A stretch of 11,724 nt of DNA from Planctomycetales bacterium (GCA_007122045.1 SKJM01000562.1:1-11724); one strand, 5' to 3'; shown: positions 1 through 7,591, counted from the stretch's first letter. The notes: generated by a model from the sequence alone, not told the origin. Made by a program: numbers and translations.

Positions 1-1568
1 CCGCCGAACGGATCGTCGTCCTGTGGCGCCGGCTGTTGCTGTGGGGCGCCGAACGGATCATCCGCCTGCGGAGCCAGCTGTTGCCGCGGGGCGCCGAACG
101 GATCGTCGGCCGGCGCGGCTGGCCGCGCCGGCGGCGCAGCAAACGGATCGTCGGCCGGCGCGGCCGGCCGGGCCGGCGGCACAGCAAACGGATCGTCGCC
201 GGGAACATCGGGCCGGACCTCGTCCCGCCGCTCCGGCACCTCTTCCTGCAGAGCCTCCTGCACGATCTCCCGCCGTTCCGGCACAATCTGGTTGTGCCGC
301 AGGGGCTCGGAAAGCTCCAATTCGTGCAGGCACTGGACGAATCCCGTCTCGCTCGCAAGGTAAATCCGGTCGGTTTGGTCGTTGCTCAGCCGGACGGGCA
401 AGGGGCCGGTAAACACGCTGTCGAGCCGGGCACCGCTCTCGATGTCGAGCACGAGCAGGCGGTCGGCCATGTCGAATGCGTACACCCGCGTCTCGCTCGC
501 GGCCACGAACTGCCGCACGTGCGGCACCCACCATTGCTGCTCGCCGGTCCGGGCGTCCAGCGAGTACATGCCGCCGAGCTGCGTGGTGACGAACAGGCGG
601 GGGAAGACCAAGGCCGGCTGCTCAATGATGGCTTCGCCGCACGAGTAGCGCCACACCGTCCTGCCGGTCTTTTCGACCAAGGCGTACACGTAGCCGTCGC
701 GCGAAGCCGTGAAGATGGTGCCCGTCGCCCCGGTAATTCGCGGGTCGGGGGGCAGATACGTGGCCCGCGATTCGATCGGCCCTTGGGTTGGCAGCCGATA
801 GTTGAGGTTCAGCCCCTGGGGGTTGCGCGGATCGATCGAACCGGTATACAAGTATCCGCGTTCGGTCGGCCACGTGACGTATTCCTCGACGTCGCTTTGG
901 GTGGTCACCAGCGGCTGCACCGCCGTCCGCCCATACGCTCGGGCCGAAAGCGGCGGGCCCGCCTCCTGGTTCACGCGGATGTCTTCGCGGCGCTCGGCCC
1001 GCAGTTCCTCGAGTTCGTCCTCGGTAAGGCCGGCGGGCAGTCTGCCCAATTCGCGCAGCGGATCGGTGAGTGGTTCCACGCGGAAGGCCACCATCATGCC
1101 GTTGAGCATGGGCACGTAGGCCCGGCGCCGGCTCAGGGCGGGTCCCGCGCCGGGGGCGCCGGGCAACTCGCGTTCCAGCAGCAGGTCGCCGTTGTAGCGA
1201 TTGACCACGTACAGGCGCGACCCGTTCACCACGGCCAGCAGGTCGTCGTTGACTCCCGGCTGCAAACTGGGGTGATCGGGCCGGCCGATTTGCCGGGCCC
1301 AAAGTGTCTGGCCCGTCTCGGCGTCAATCGCGTGAACCATCGCTCGGTCCGACTGCGCGTACAGGACCCCCTCGTACAGGGCCAGATACCGCAAGCGAGC
1401 CCGGCTGCGGTCGACTTGCAGTTGGGCAATCCAGGGCCGCGCCAGCCCATGCCGAGCGGCCTGCGTCTCGGAGATTATGGTGTTGCGGGGACCGGCCTCG
1501 GCGGGTAGCGCGGCCAGCGAAATGACAATGGAAAGCAAGGCGGAGGGGACAAAGACGCTTCGAAGCAT
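1..1568 (-). CDS. Exported PQQ-type beta-propeller repeat protein with a DDPF/Pro repeat tail (3' end outside window)
   Basis: The frame is open for 522 codons from the ATG at 1566-1568 to the left edge with no stop, so the C-terminus is missing. Residues 1-25 form a signal peptide (hydrophobic core about 5-20, likely cleavage after LPAEA), so the protein is probably exported. Blade-like PQQ-type repeats follow, each with a 'Y..D..TG...W' pattern: near 67-95 (AIDAETGQTLW), 119-136, 292-308 (ALVEKTGRTVW) and 333-348 (SLDARTGEQQWW). A charged helical stretch sits near 182-200. From about residue 420 the sequence becomes acidic and low-complexity, and from 458 it is a 15-residue repeat containing DDPF. 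Such propellers usually act as scaffolds (BamB-like) or as quinoprotein-like domains. No dehydrogenase catalytic residues were recognised, so an enzyme role is not supported. It is divergent from the 1914 gene. No clear Shine-Dalgarno site precedes the start. The start was chosen because it directly begins the signal peptide. Confidence 0.88.
   Translation of the reverse strand, partial: MLRSVFVPSALLSIVISLAALPAEAGPRNTIISETQAARHGLARPWIAQLQVDRSRARLRYLALYEGVLYAQSDRAMVHAIDAETGQTLWARQIGRPDHPSLQPGVNDDLLAVVNGSRLYVVNRYNGDLLLERELPGAPGAGPALSRRRAYVPMLNGMMVAFRVEPLTDPLRELGRLPAGLTEDELEELRAERREDIRVNQEAGPPLSARAYGRTAVQPLVTTQSDVEEYVTWPTERGYLYTGSIDPRNPQGLNLNYRLPTQGPIESRATYLPPDPRITGATGTIFTASRDGYVYALVEKTGRTVWRYSCGEAIIEQPALVFPRLFVTTQLGGMYSLDARTGEQQWWVPHVRQFVAASETRVYAFDMADRLLVLDIESGARLDSVFTGPLPVRLSNDQTDRIYLASETGFVQCLHELELSEPLRHNQIVPERREIVQEALQEEVPERRDEVRPDVPGDDPFAVPPARPAAPADDPFAAPPARPAAPADDPFGAPRQQLAPQADDPFGAPQQQPAPQDDDPFG
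3..197 (-). repeat. Tandem 45-bp coding repeat (15-residue DDPF/Pro-rich unit)
   Basis: On the plus strand the motif (a/g)AACGGATC(g/a)TC recurs at 6-17, 51-62, 96-107, 141-152 and 186-197, an exact 45-bp period. Read on the minus strand, each unit begins DDPF and continues with alanine/proline-rich or glutamine/proline-rich sequence, for example DDPFAAPPARPAAPA and DDPFGAPQQQPAPQD. At least four full units and the start of a fifth are present, and the array may continue past the left edge. The two units nearest the globular domain (Ala/Arg/Pro type) resemble each other more than they resemble the two distal Gln/Pro units, which suggests stepwise duplication. The region is probably a flexible tail. 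Confidence 0.92.
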
Positions 1569-1913
1569 GACAGCACTCTGCACGTTGAGGATCGAACGAG
1601 CCCGGTACGCGGCAACCGGTATTTCCGATTCCATTATACTCACCAATCACAGGGAACGCACGCGGAAAACCCGCCAGCGGCCGGCATGCCCCCGCGGTGG
1701 GGGTCCGGTGTGAGGCCCGCCCCCGGCCGGCACGCCCGGCCGGGAGCGGTGGTCCGTCGGATAAACCCCTCTAAAGGCTGGTTGTCCGCCAACCAACTTG
1801 TGTGCAGCAACGTGCCATTTCGTCCTAATCCGACACCAGCCCTAGACCCATCGGCGTTCTAACCCTACCATGACGGTTACTTCCCGGCCCATCGGCCTTC
1901 AAGACAATCGACC
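1569..1913. other. Divergent intergenic region with GC-rich palindromes
   Basis: These 345 bp separate two divergent genes, and no credible small gene was found. The region contains the candidate leftward -10 at 1633-1638. It also holds three inverted repeats: CCCCC/GGGGG around a 5-nt loop (1689-1703), a perfect 9-bp stem CCCGGCCGG/CCGGCCGGG with loop CACGC (1722-1744), and a weaker 6-bp stem TGGTTG/CAACCA (1779-1795). None is followed by a T-tract, so none is a classical terminator. From about 1760 to 1870 the composition becomes less GC-rich, which fits a rightward promoter for the 1914 gene, but no -35/-10 pair could be chosen with confidence. Confidence 0.6.
1633..1638 (-). promoter_or_regulatory. 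Possible -10 element for the leftward beta-propeller gene
   Basis: The minus strand reads TATAAT here, a perfect sigma-70-type -10 hexamer in otherwise GC-rich DNA, 64 nt before the start codon at 1568. No good -35 hexamer is found at 16-18 nt spacing (the best are GTGCGT or TGCGTT at about 1655-1661). The call rests on the -10 match and its position alone. Confidence 0.4.
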
Positions 1914-4900
1914 ATGGCGCGCAAGAAGCAGACAAAGTCGGCTCACAAACCTATCCCTCAGCGGGGAGCGAGTCCGCTCATTGGGCCCTCCCGCAAGACC
2001 GAAGACGACTCCGCAGAGGCGTTGGACCGCGCGGCCGAGGAGGTCCTCGGTTACCTGAACTTCGCGTCCGGGCCCGCCGACCCGAAAGTGTATGCAAACG
2101 TGAACCGGCTCCTGGCCGCGTTGGAGGAACCGCCGGAGGGCGATGCGGATCCGGCTTGGCGTCGCTTGTACGGCCAACTTCGCCAGCGGCTCGCCCGGTT
2201 GGAAGCCGAGTCGGCCGCATTCCGCGAGTCGGAGCAGGCGGCTTCGCTGTTGCGAATCGTGTTTGAGGAGCTGTTACCGGCCTATTCGCGTTGGCACGCC
2301 GATCTGCTTGTGCACCAGAGCGAGGAGGAGTTGTTTCGCCCGTTTTTCATCGGCCGGGCGTTGGAGGCCGCTTTGTCCCAGGGTGGGCCTTGGACCGAGG
2401 TGCCACGGATCGTCCAGGGCGCGCTCGATCGGTTGAACGGCTACATCGGCTACCGGCCGGTCGCCGTGCTGGAAACCGAGCAGAAGATTCAACCCTACGA
2501 GCACGAATGGGTTGCGCCCATCCCCCTTTATCTGCGGGGTGCCGGAGTGGCGGTGGGACCCTATGCCGAACTGATCGAGGGGGCCTTGGCCATCCTCCAG
2601 CGGACCAGCTCCGCCATCCTGTTCCAGGCCTTCTTCGAGTTGGAGCGGCTTGACGAGTTGTCGATGGATCCGCGGGCGTACGATTTCGACCACCCGGTGA
2701 ACAAGCGGCCCAACTACCTCTACGGCCAGTGGGACCTTGGTCAACTCGACACGTCGGGCTATGCCCGGCGGTTCGTGGTCCACCAAATCGCGCTGGAGGC
2801 GATCCTCGATCGCGTAACCAAGACGCCCGACATGCCGCGCGAGGAACTCATGCTCGAGGCCGCCGCCGTGTTGGCCTGCACGATGTTGATGGGGTCGGGC
2901 GTCAGCGCGAACCGACCCGGCGCGCACGATTCCAACGCCACGCTTGCCACCCTGGTTCAGCCCATCGCCGCCTACCGCGACCAGTTCTACGAGCAGTTGC
3001 TCGACGAATTGAAGGGCGGGCACGCGCGGCGGCTGCGCCGCGAAGCCCGGCAACTCCACCAGCCCTTCGGCGGCTCCCGCCAGCACTTCAATCAGTACAT
3101 CACTCTTCGGCGGGCCGAGCAGCTCCAGAACGTCCACTTGGCGCTGCTGTACGCGCGCATCGGGGCCACCGAGGCGGCCGAGCAGCAGGTTCGCAACGTA
3201 CCGGTCGCCTCGGCGCGGATGAGCTGCGACATCGAATGCCGCATGGTCGCCGCCGACCAGCATCTGGGCGGCGGCCGGCTGGCGGCGGCGCTGGAAGCGG
3301 CCCGCGATGCGGAAGACCTCCTGCACCGGGCCATCCACTGCGGGGCCATGGTCGATCCGTGGAACATCCTGGGCTTCGGGGGGCAATTCAGCCTCTTCCC
3401 GGCCATGGAAAACAGCGTTCACGACTTCCGCGTCGATGAACTGATGGAGACCGTCGGCGGGCTGTTCGACCTGGTAGTGCAGATCCGCAAGGAAGGGGCG
3501 GCGGTCGGAAAGCAGACGGTCGAGCGGCAGGCGGCCGAGCGGCTCGACGCGCTCGCCGCATGGTGGGACAAGTTCGCCACCGTCGAGGTCGTGGGCGACG
3601 AGGGCGTGTCCGGACGCGAAACGTGCGAGTCGGCCGAACACGTGGCCGGGGCGCTGCGGGCGTGGCACGCCGCGGGCACCGCCGCCGGCGACCTGGGCTT
3701 CTGGCGCGACCGCGTCGAGCAATTCCGCTCGCCAAAGGCCTACGCCCTGGTCATCGACGCCCTATTGGAACTCGGCGATCCGGTGGCCGCCATGGCCCTG
3801 CTGGTGCAATGGCTCAGCCGTGCCGACACGATCCCCCTGACCGAGGAGGGGTACGCCTTTTACGACCTCGCACTGCGTTGGATGGAGCAGCTCTGGCGCC
3901 GGCGCCCGTCGCAGGAAGACGCCCCGGCTCCCCTGCCATCCGCCGAACGGTGGCCGCTGGCGTGCAAGTTCCTCGATTACATCGAGGCCAATGCCGACGA
4001 GTATTGGACCTGTCCCGAGTTCCAGCTTGCCGAAGGGACGCCTGCCAATTCCAACGGCGCCGAACCGGGTGCGGAGGAGGCCCTCGGCGACGAGGACGAG
4101 GAGTACGACGATGGTGGGCTATACGGTGCCGCCTACGAAGGGGTCACATATCGCGACAGCACCGACGACGGGATTGACAGCTCGCTTTTCGACACCGGGC
4201 AGGCCGGCAGCGACGAGGAACTCATCCACGAGGCCGAGCGGCTCGTGCGGCGGCTGTCGTTCCTCGGAATGCTCGCGCAGCTTTGGAAACAGGCGGCCAT
4301 CGGCCCCTCGGCCGGCGACTTGCCCAACCGCGACGAGCAGTTGGCCCAGTGGCTCGCCCGCGCAGAAGAAAACCACGTGGCCTTGCTCCGCCTTCTGCAG
4401 ACGGTTCACCGTTACGAGCTTCCTCCCCCGCGCAGTACGGCCGACTCGCTGGCCGAGTTTGAACGCCGGCTTGCCCTGAAGGAGATGCTCATCGAGCAGG
4501 TGTGCGGCGCTTGCCTGGAGACGGCCGACGCGGCGCGGATCATCCGGGTGGCGATGGACGCGCCGCCGTCGAGCGAACCCCGCGCCGACTGGGAACGGCC
4601 GATGGAGCGCGTGCTGCGCGCGGTGGTGCGCGACGACCGGCGGGGCGTGCGCACCGCTTGGCGCAACCTGATGCGCAAGCTGCGGAAGCACCCGCTGCTG
4701 TTCGTCGCCGTGGCCCGAGGCGGCGACCCGGCGCGCATTGTGGCCTCGCGGGGAATCCAGTGGATGCTGCTTCGACTGCTGAACTACCTGCCGCGGCTGG
4801 GGTTGCTGGCCGAGACCGCCGAACTACTCCAAACCGCGCAGAAGATGGAGCTGGACCACCCGGTCGGCCCCGGCGCCATCACCGAGTTCGATCACCTATT

Positions 4901-5960
4901 CCAGTCGGGGTTGCGGGCGATCGTCCGCGCGCTGGTCGGCTCGGCGGAGGATTGGAGTCCCGGACTGCCGGAGGCCTCCGACGCCCCCATCGTCGCCTTG
5001 CTCGAACGGCTGGTCGAATCGCTGATGCGGCTCTGGTTCACCCACAGCCGGGGCCTGCGGCTCTCGCCCGTCGAGGCGCTCCACGACGAACGGCGCTGGC
5101 GCGAAGTGAAGCAGTTCATCGCCGACTACGGCGACGAATTGTTCACGCAGCGATTCCTGATGAACGCGGGGAACCTGCGGGCGATCCTTCACGAAGGGGC
5201 GCAGGCGTACCTCGATGCGCTGGCCGACGAGCCGGACGGCGAGGCCGAACTCCGCCTGGTCCACGACCTCGACCGGCGCATCAGCCGTAAGTCCGCCGCT
5301 CGCTCCTTGGAACTGATCCTCGAAATCATCCTCGAACACTACCCCGAATACGTCGATTATAACAATACCACCACGCAGTCCGACCGCGGCGAGATGCTCT
5401 ACACCCTGCTGGACGTGCTGCGCGTGCTGGGCAGTTACCAGCGGGTGGCGATGAACCTCCAGCCGGTGGTGGCCGCCCACGACGAGCTGGTGCGCGGCGG
5501 CCGCCTCTCGGCCGCCGAAGCCTGGGAGCAGGCCGTGGCCCAGCAGTCGACCGAACTGGCCGACGAACACCTGCGCCGCTTCGAGCAGCTCAGCCGCCGT
5601 TACGGCATGCGGCTGCGCAGCATCGCCGACCGCCTGGCCGAGCGATTTGTCCAGCCGCTCATCGTCGACCGGATGCGGGCCCTGGTCCGGCCCGCAATGG
5701 GGCAGCAGCGCGAAGGGACCGGCACCGAGGCGCTGGAGCAACTCCGCGCGCACATTACTCCGTTTGCCGAGAACCTGTCCGGGGCGGGCTTCGAAGTTCC
5801 CACCTGGCTCGAGGCCCTTGAAGACGAGGTCGACCGCGTGCGCGACGACACCGACGCCCAAGGCGACCTGCCCGACCCCCTCTTGGAGCTACCACTGCAC
5901 CGGCTGGGCTGGGAGGACGCCGTCCGGCAGGTCGACCGCATCGGCCAGGAACTGGCGTAG
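1914..5960 (+). CDS. Very large helix-rich cytoplasmic protein of unknown function (1348 aa)
   Basis: The ATG at 1914 opens a 1348-codon frame ending in TAG. I do not recognise a family. There is no signal peptide and no membrane segment, so a cytoplasmic location is inferred. The N-terminus (1-28) is short, basic and probably disordered. Residues about 30-700 look almost all alpha-helical, with TPR-like or solenoid-like helix pairs, for example 400-475 and 605-660. Two stretches unlike simple repeats stand out: 484-512 (NILGFGGQFSLF, then HDFRVDELM) and 322-345 (Gly/Ser/Asn-rich, ending HDSNATLATL). A highly acidic linker with DEDEEYDDGG lies at about 711-768. A second helical half spans 765-1348, with a distinctive YVDYNNTTTQSDRGEMLY segment at 1146-1163 and a Leu/Arg/Glu-rich end. 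No nuclease, ATPase, kinase or helicase motif was found. A scaffold or alpha-solenoid role is a guess. No clear Shine-Dalgarno site precedes the start. Codon use appears similar to the neighbours. Confidence 0.85.
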   Translation: MARKKQTKSAHKPIPQRGASPLIGPSRKTEDDSAEALDRAAEEVLGYLNFASGPADPKVYANVNRLLAALEEPPEGDADPAWRRLYGQLRQRLARLEAESAAFRESEQAASLLRIVFEELLPAYSRWHADLLVHQSEEELFRPFFIGRALEAALSQGGPWTEVPRIVQGALDRLNGYIGYRPVAVLETEQKIQPYEHEWVAPIPLYLRGAGVAVGPYAELIEGALAILQRTSSAILFQAFFELERLDELSMDPRAYDFDHPVNKRPNYLYGQWDLGQLDTSGYARRFVVHQIALEAILDRVTKTPDMPREELMLEAAAVLACTMLMGSGVSANRPGAHDSNATLATLVQPIAAYRDQFYEQLLDELKGGHARRLRREARQLHQPFGGSRQHFNQYITLRRAEQLQNVHLALLYARIGATEAAEQQVRNVPVASARMSCDIECRMVAADQHLGGGRLAAALEAARDAEDLLHRAIHCGAMVDPWNILGFGGQFSLFPAMENSVHDFRVDELMETVGGLFDLVVQIRKEGAAVGKQTVERQAAERLDALAAWWDKFATVEVVGDEGVSGRETCESAEHVAGALRAWHAAGTAAGDLGFWRDRVEQFRSPKAYALVIDALLELGDPVAAMALLVQWLSRADTIPLTEEGYAFYDLALRWMEQLWRRRPSQEDAPAPLPSAERWPLACKFLDYIEANADEYWTCPEFQLAEGTPANSNGAEPGAEEALGDEDEEYDDGGLYGAAYEGVTYRDSTDDGIDSSLFDTGQAGSDEELIHEAERLVRRLSFLGMLAQLWKQAAIGPSAGDLPNRDEQLAQWLARAEENHVALLRLLQTVHRYELPPPRSTADSLAEFERRLALKEMLIEQVCGACLETADAARIIRVAMDAPPSSEPRADWERPMERVLRAVVRDDRRGVRTAWRNLMRKLRKHPLLFVAVARGGDPARIVASRGIQWMLLRLLNYLPRLGLLAETAELLQTAQKMELDHPVGPGAITEFDHLFQSGLRAIVRALVGSAEDWSPGLPEASDAPIVALLERLVESLMRLWFTHSRGLRLSPVEALHDERRWREVKQFIADYGDELFTQRFLMNAGNLRAILHEGAQAYLDALADEPDGEAELRLVHDLDRRISRKSAARSLELILEIILEHYPEYVDYNNTTTQSDRGEMLYTLLDVLRVLGSYQRVAMNLQPVVAAHDELVRGGRLSAAEAWEQAVAQQSTELADEHLRRFEQLSRRYGMRLRSIADRLAERFVQPLIVDRMRALVRPAMGQQREGTGTEALEQLRAHITPFAENLSGAGFEVPTWLEALEDEVDRVRDDTDAQGDLPDPLLELPLHRLGWEDAVRQVDRIGQELA

Positions 5961-5972
5961 GGCCCGGCCACA

Positions 5973-6032
5973 CCGCAGGATGGACATTCGTATCCGTCCT
6001 TCGCCCGGCGGACCAGAATGCCCATCCTACGG
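5973..6032. repeat. Dispersed palindromic repeat, copy 1
   Basis: The element is an imperfect inverted repeat of about 60 bp starting 12 nt after the stop codon at 5958-5960. The left core GCAGGATGGACATTC (5975-5989) pairs with the right core GAATGCCCATCCTAC (6016-6030) at 13 of 15 positions. A second inner pairing (TCCGTCC with GGCGGA) lies between them. The same element occurs at 7537-7591. It is not followed by a T-tract. Its right arm, read on the minus strand, gives 'GRMGILV', a translation often seen as spurious peptides in planctomycete annotations (recalled, not searched). It is probably a REP- or MITE-like element. Confidence 0.82.
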
Positions 6033-6071
6033 CAACGCCGACCCGCTTTCGCCCAGGTGGGAGGCCGCGCC

Positions 6072-6099
6072 TTGCACGGAGATGACCAGCCGTTACAAT
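6072..6099 (+). promoter_or_regulatory. Possible sigma-70-type promoter for glgC
   Basis: TTGCAC (6072-6077) and TACAAT (6094-6099) are separated by 16 nt. The -10 matches the consensus at five of six positions and the -35 at three of six. They lie in a gap with no other supported gene, about 145 nt before glgC, and would place the 6115-6142 hairpin at the very start of the transcript. Confidence 0.38.
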
Positions 6100-6114
6100 C
6101 GAAAGAGGGCCCTC

Positions 6115-6142
6115 GCGGCACCGCCAGTTGGCGGGTTGCCGC
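6115..6142 (+). promoter_or_regulatory. Strong hairpin in the probable glgC leader
   Basis: GCGGCA-CCGCC-AGTT-GGCGG-(GT)-TGCCGC folds into 11 base pairs in two blocks, with a 4-nt loop and a 2-nt bulge. It sits between the candidate promoter and the ribosome-binding site. No T-run follows, so it is not a standard intrinsic terminator. It may stabilise the mRNA or regulate it, or it may be chance pairing in GC-rich DNA. Confidence 0.5.
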
Positions 6143-6230
6143 CGCGGGTGGACCGACCGATGACCCACTCGTACGCACACCCCGGTTCCCCACGATCCGG
6201 CTCGGCCCGCAGGACCGGCGCAAGCAACGC

Positions 6231-6235
6231 AAGGA
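6231..6235 (+). promoter_or_regulatory. Ribosome-binding site deciding the glgC start
   Basis: AAGGA lies 7 nt before the ATG at 6243 and is followed by a second purine run (AAGG). It is the clearest Shine-Dalgarno site in the window. It supports 6243 over the in-frame ATG at 6018, which lies inside the palindromic repeat. Confidence 0.7.
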
Positions 6236-6242
6236 AGGCACC

Positions 6243-7511
6243 ATGAACGACGTACTGGCCGTCATCCTGGCCGGCGGGAAAGGCACCCGATTGGAGCCAC
6301 TCACGCGCGATCGGGCCAAGCCCGCCGTGCCCTTCGGCGGCGCCTACCGCATTATCGACTTCACGCTTTCGAACTGCATCAACAGCGACATCCGCAAGAT
6401 CCTGGTGCTCACCCAGTACAAGGCGATGAGCCTCGACCGCCACGTGAGCCTGGGGTGGCGCGGCTTCCTGTGCCGCGAGTTGGGCGAATTCGTCGATCTC
6501 GTCCCGCCCCAGCAGCGCATCGACGAACACTGGTACCAGGGCACCGCCGACGCCGTCTACCAGAACATCTACACCATCGAGAAGGAACAGCCGAAGTACG
6601 TGGTGATCCTGGCCGGCGACCACATCTACAAGATGGACTACGCCAAGCTGGTCGGGACGCACATCGAGTCGGGGGCCGACGTGACCGTCGGGGCGCTGCG
6701 GGAGCGGCGGGAGCAGTGCACCGAGTTCGGCGTCATGCAGGTCGATGCCGATTACCGCATCATTGGGTTCGACGAAAAACCGGCCGACCCGAAGCCCATT
6801 CCCGGCGACTCCGAGCACGCCCTGGCCTCGATGGGTGTCTACGTGTTCACCGCCCGGTTCCTGTTCGAGCACCTCTGCCTCGACGCCACGCAGCGGAGGA
6901 GCAGCCATGATTTCGGGCGGGACATGATCCCCTCGATCATCGACTCCGCTCGGGTCTTCGCCTACCCCTTTATGGACGAAAACCGCAAACGGGAGGCCTA
7001 CTGGCGCGACGTGGGCACAATTGACGCCTATTACGAAGCCAATATGGACCTGGTGGCCGTCGACCCGCTGCTGAACCTGTACGACCAGCGCTGGCCCATC
7101 CGCACCTACATGCCGAACCTCCCGCCGCCGAAGTTCGTATTTGCCGAGGAAGGCGAAGGCGCCCGGCGCGGCGACGCCGTCGACAGCATTGTGTGCGTCG
7201 GTTCGATCGTTTCCGGCGGCCGGGTCGAGCGGAGCGTACTCGGCGCCCGCGTGCGCATCAACAGCTACGCCCAAGTGGAAGACTCGATCCTCTTCGATCG
7301 GGTGGACGTGGGCCGATACGCGAAGATCCGCCGGGCGATTATCGACAAGGACGTCCGCATCCCGGCCGGCGCCGAGATCGGCTACGACCCGGCGCTCGAC
7401 CGCGGGCGCGGCTTCATCGTCACCCCAAGCGGCATCACGATCATCGCCAAGACCGACGGCACGGAACACCAGTTTCACACCACCGGCCGGGAGCAGCTTG
7501 TCACCCCATAA
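6243..7511 (+). CDS. glgC: Glucose-1-phosphate adenylyltransferase (ADP-glucose pyrophosphorylase)
   Basis: This cytoplasmic enzyme converts ATP and glucose-1-phosphate to ADP-glucose and pyrophosphate, the committed step of bacterial glycogen synthesis (EC 2.7.7.27). The 422 residues are close to the usual length (Escherichia coli 431). The nucleotidyltransferase domain comes first: AGGKGTRL (10-17) with RAKPAVPFGG (24-33), FTLSNCINSDIRK (40-52), WYQGTADAVYQN (97-108), AGDHIYKMDY (124-133), FDEKP (176-180, the Lys expected to contact the sugar phosphate), SMGVYVF (196-202) and YWRDVGT (253-259). A left-handed beta-helix domain of hexapeptide-like repeats follows from about 300. The N-terminus is about 17 residues shorter than in E. 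coli. Residue 34 is Ala where E. coli has Lys39 of the fructose-1,6-bisphosphate site, so the allosteric activator may differ. No other glycogen gene is in the window. A strong ribosome-binding site precedes the start, and a palindromic repeat follows 25 nt after the stop. Confidence 0.97.
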   Translation: MNDVLAVILAGGKGTRLEPLTRDRAKPAVPFGGAYRIIDFTLSNCINSDIRKILVLTQYKAMSLDRHVSLGWRGFLCRELGEFVDLVPPQQRIDEHWYQGTADAVYQNIYTIEKEQPKYVVILAGDHIYKMDYAKLVGTHIESGADVTVGALRERREQCTEFGVMQVDADYRIIGFDEKPADPKPIPGDSEHALASMGVYVFTARFLFEHLCLDATQRRSSHDFGRDMIPSIIDSARVFAYPFMDENRKREAYWRDVGTIDAYYEANMDLVAVDPLLNLYDQRWPIRTYMPNLPPPKFVFAEEGEGARRGDAVDSIVCVGSIVSGGRVERSVLGARVRINSYAQVEDSILFDRVDVGRYAKIRRAIIDKDVRIPAGAEIGYDPALDRGRGFIVTPSGITIIAKTDGTEHQFHTTGREQLVTP

Positions 7512-7536
7512 GAACTGTATTCTCCACCCCCATCCT

Positions 7537-7591
7537 GTAGGGTGGACGTTCCGTCCGTCGGCCCCAAGACGGACAAGAATGTCCATCCTAC
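7537..7591. repeat. Dispersed palindromic repeat, copy 2
   Basis: The left core GTAGGGTGGACGTTC (7537-7551) pairs with the right core GAATGTCCATCCTAC (7577-7591) at 13 of 15 positions. A perfect inner 7-bp pairing, GTCCGTC with GACGGAC, lies between them. The right core differs from that of copy 1 at one position and the left core at three. The element begins 25 nt after the glgC stop. Part of it is open in the frame of the downstream gene, which creates a misleading upstream ATG at 7579. There is no T-tract, so terminator function is unproven. Confidence 0.85.

Noticed and set aside
36..1508. Long plus-strand open frame of 490 codons opposite the left-edge gene.
   Set aside because: It is Arg/Gly/His/Val-rich with no domain. 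The minus strand gives a signal peptide and clear PQQ-type repeats over the same stretch. Long antisense frames are common in GC-rich genes.
1914..1955. The N-terminus MARKKQTKS resembles the start of the histone H3 tail (MARTKQT).
   Set aside because: The match is a few basic residues only, and the rest of the protein has no histone fold. It is most likely coincidence.
2274..3722. Minus-strand open frame of 482 codons inside the 1348-residue gene.
   Set aside because: Composition is typical of an antisense shadow, and the sense frame is open for 4 kb with coherent helical protein sequence.
6018..6242. In-frame upstream ATG that would add 75 residues to GlgC.
   Set aside because: It starts inside the palindromic repeat, the added sequence has no counterpart in known GlgC proteins, and a good ribosome-binding site precedes 6243.
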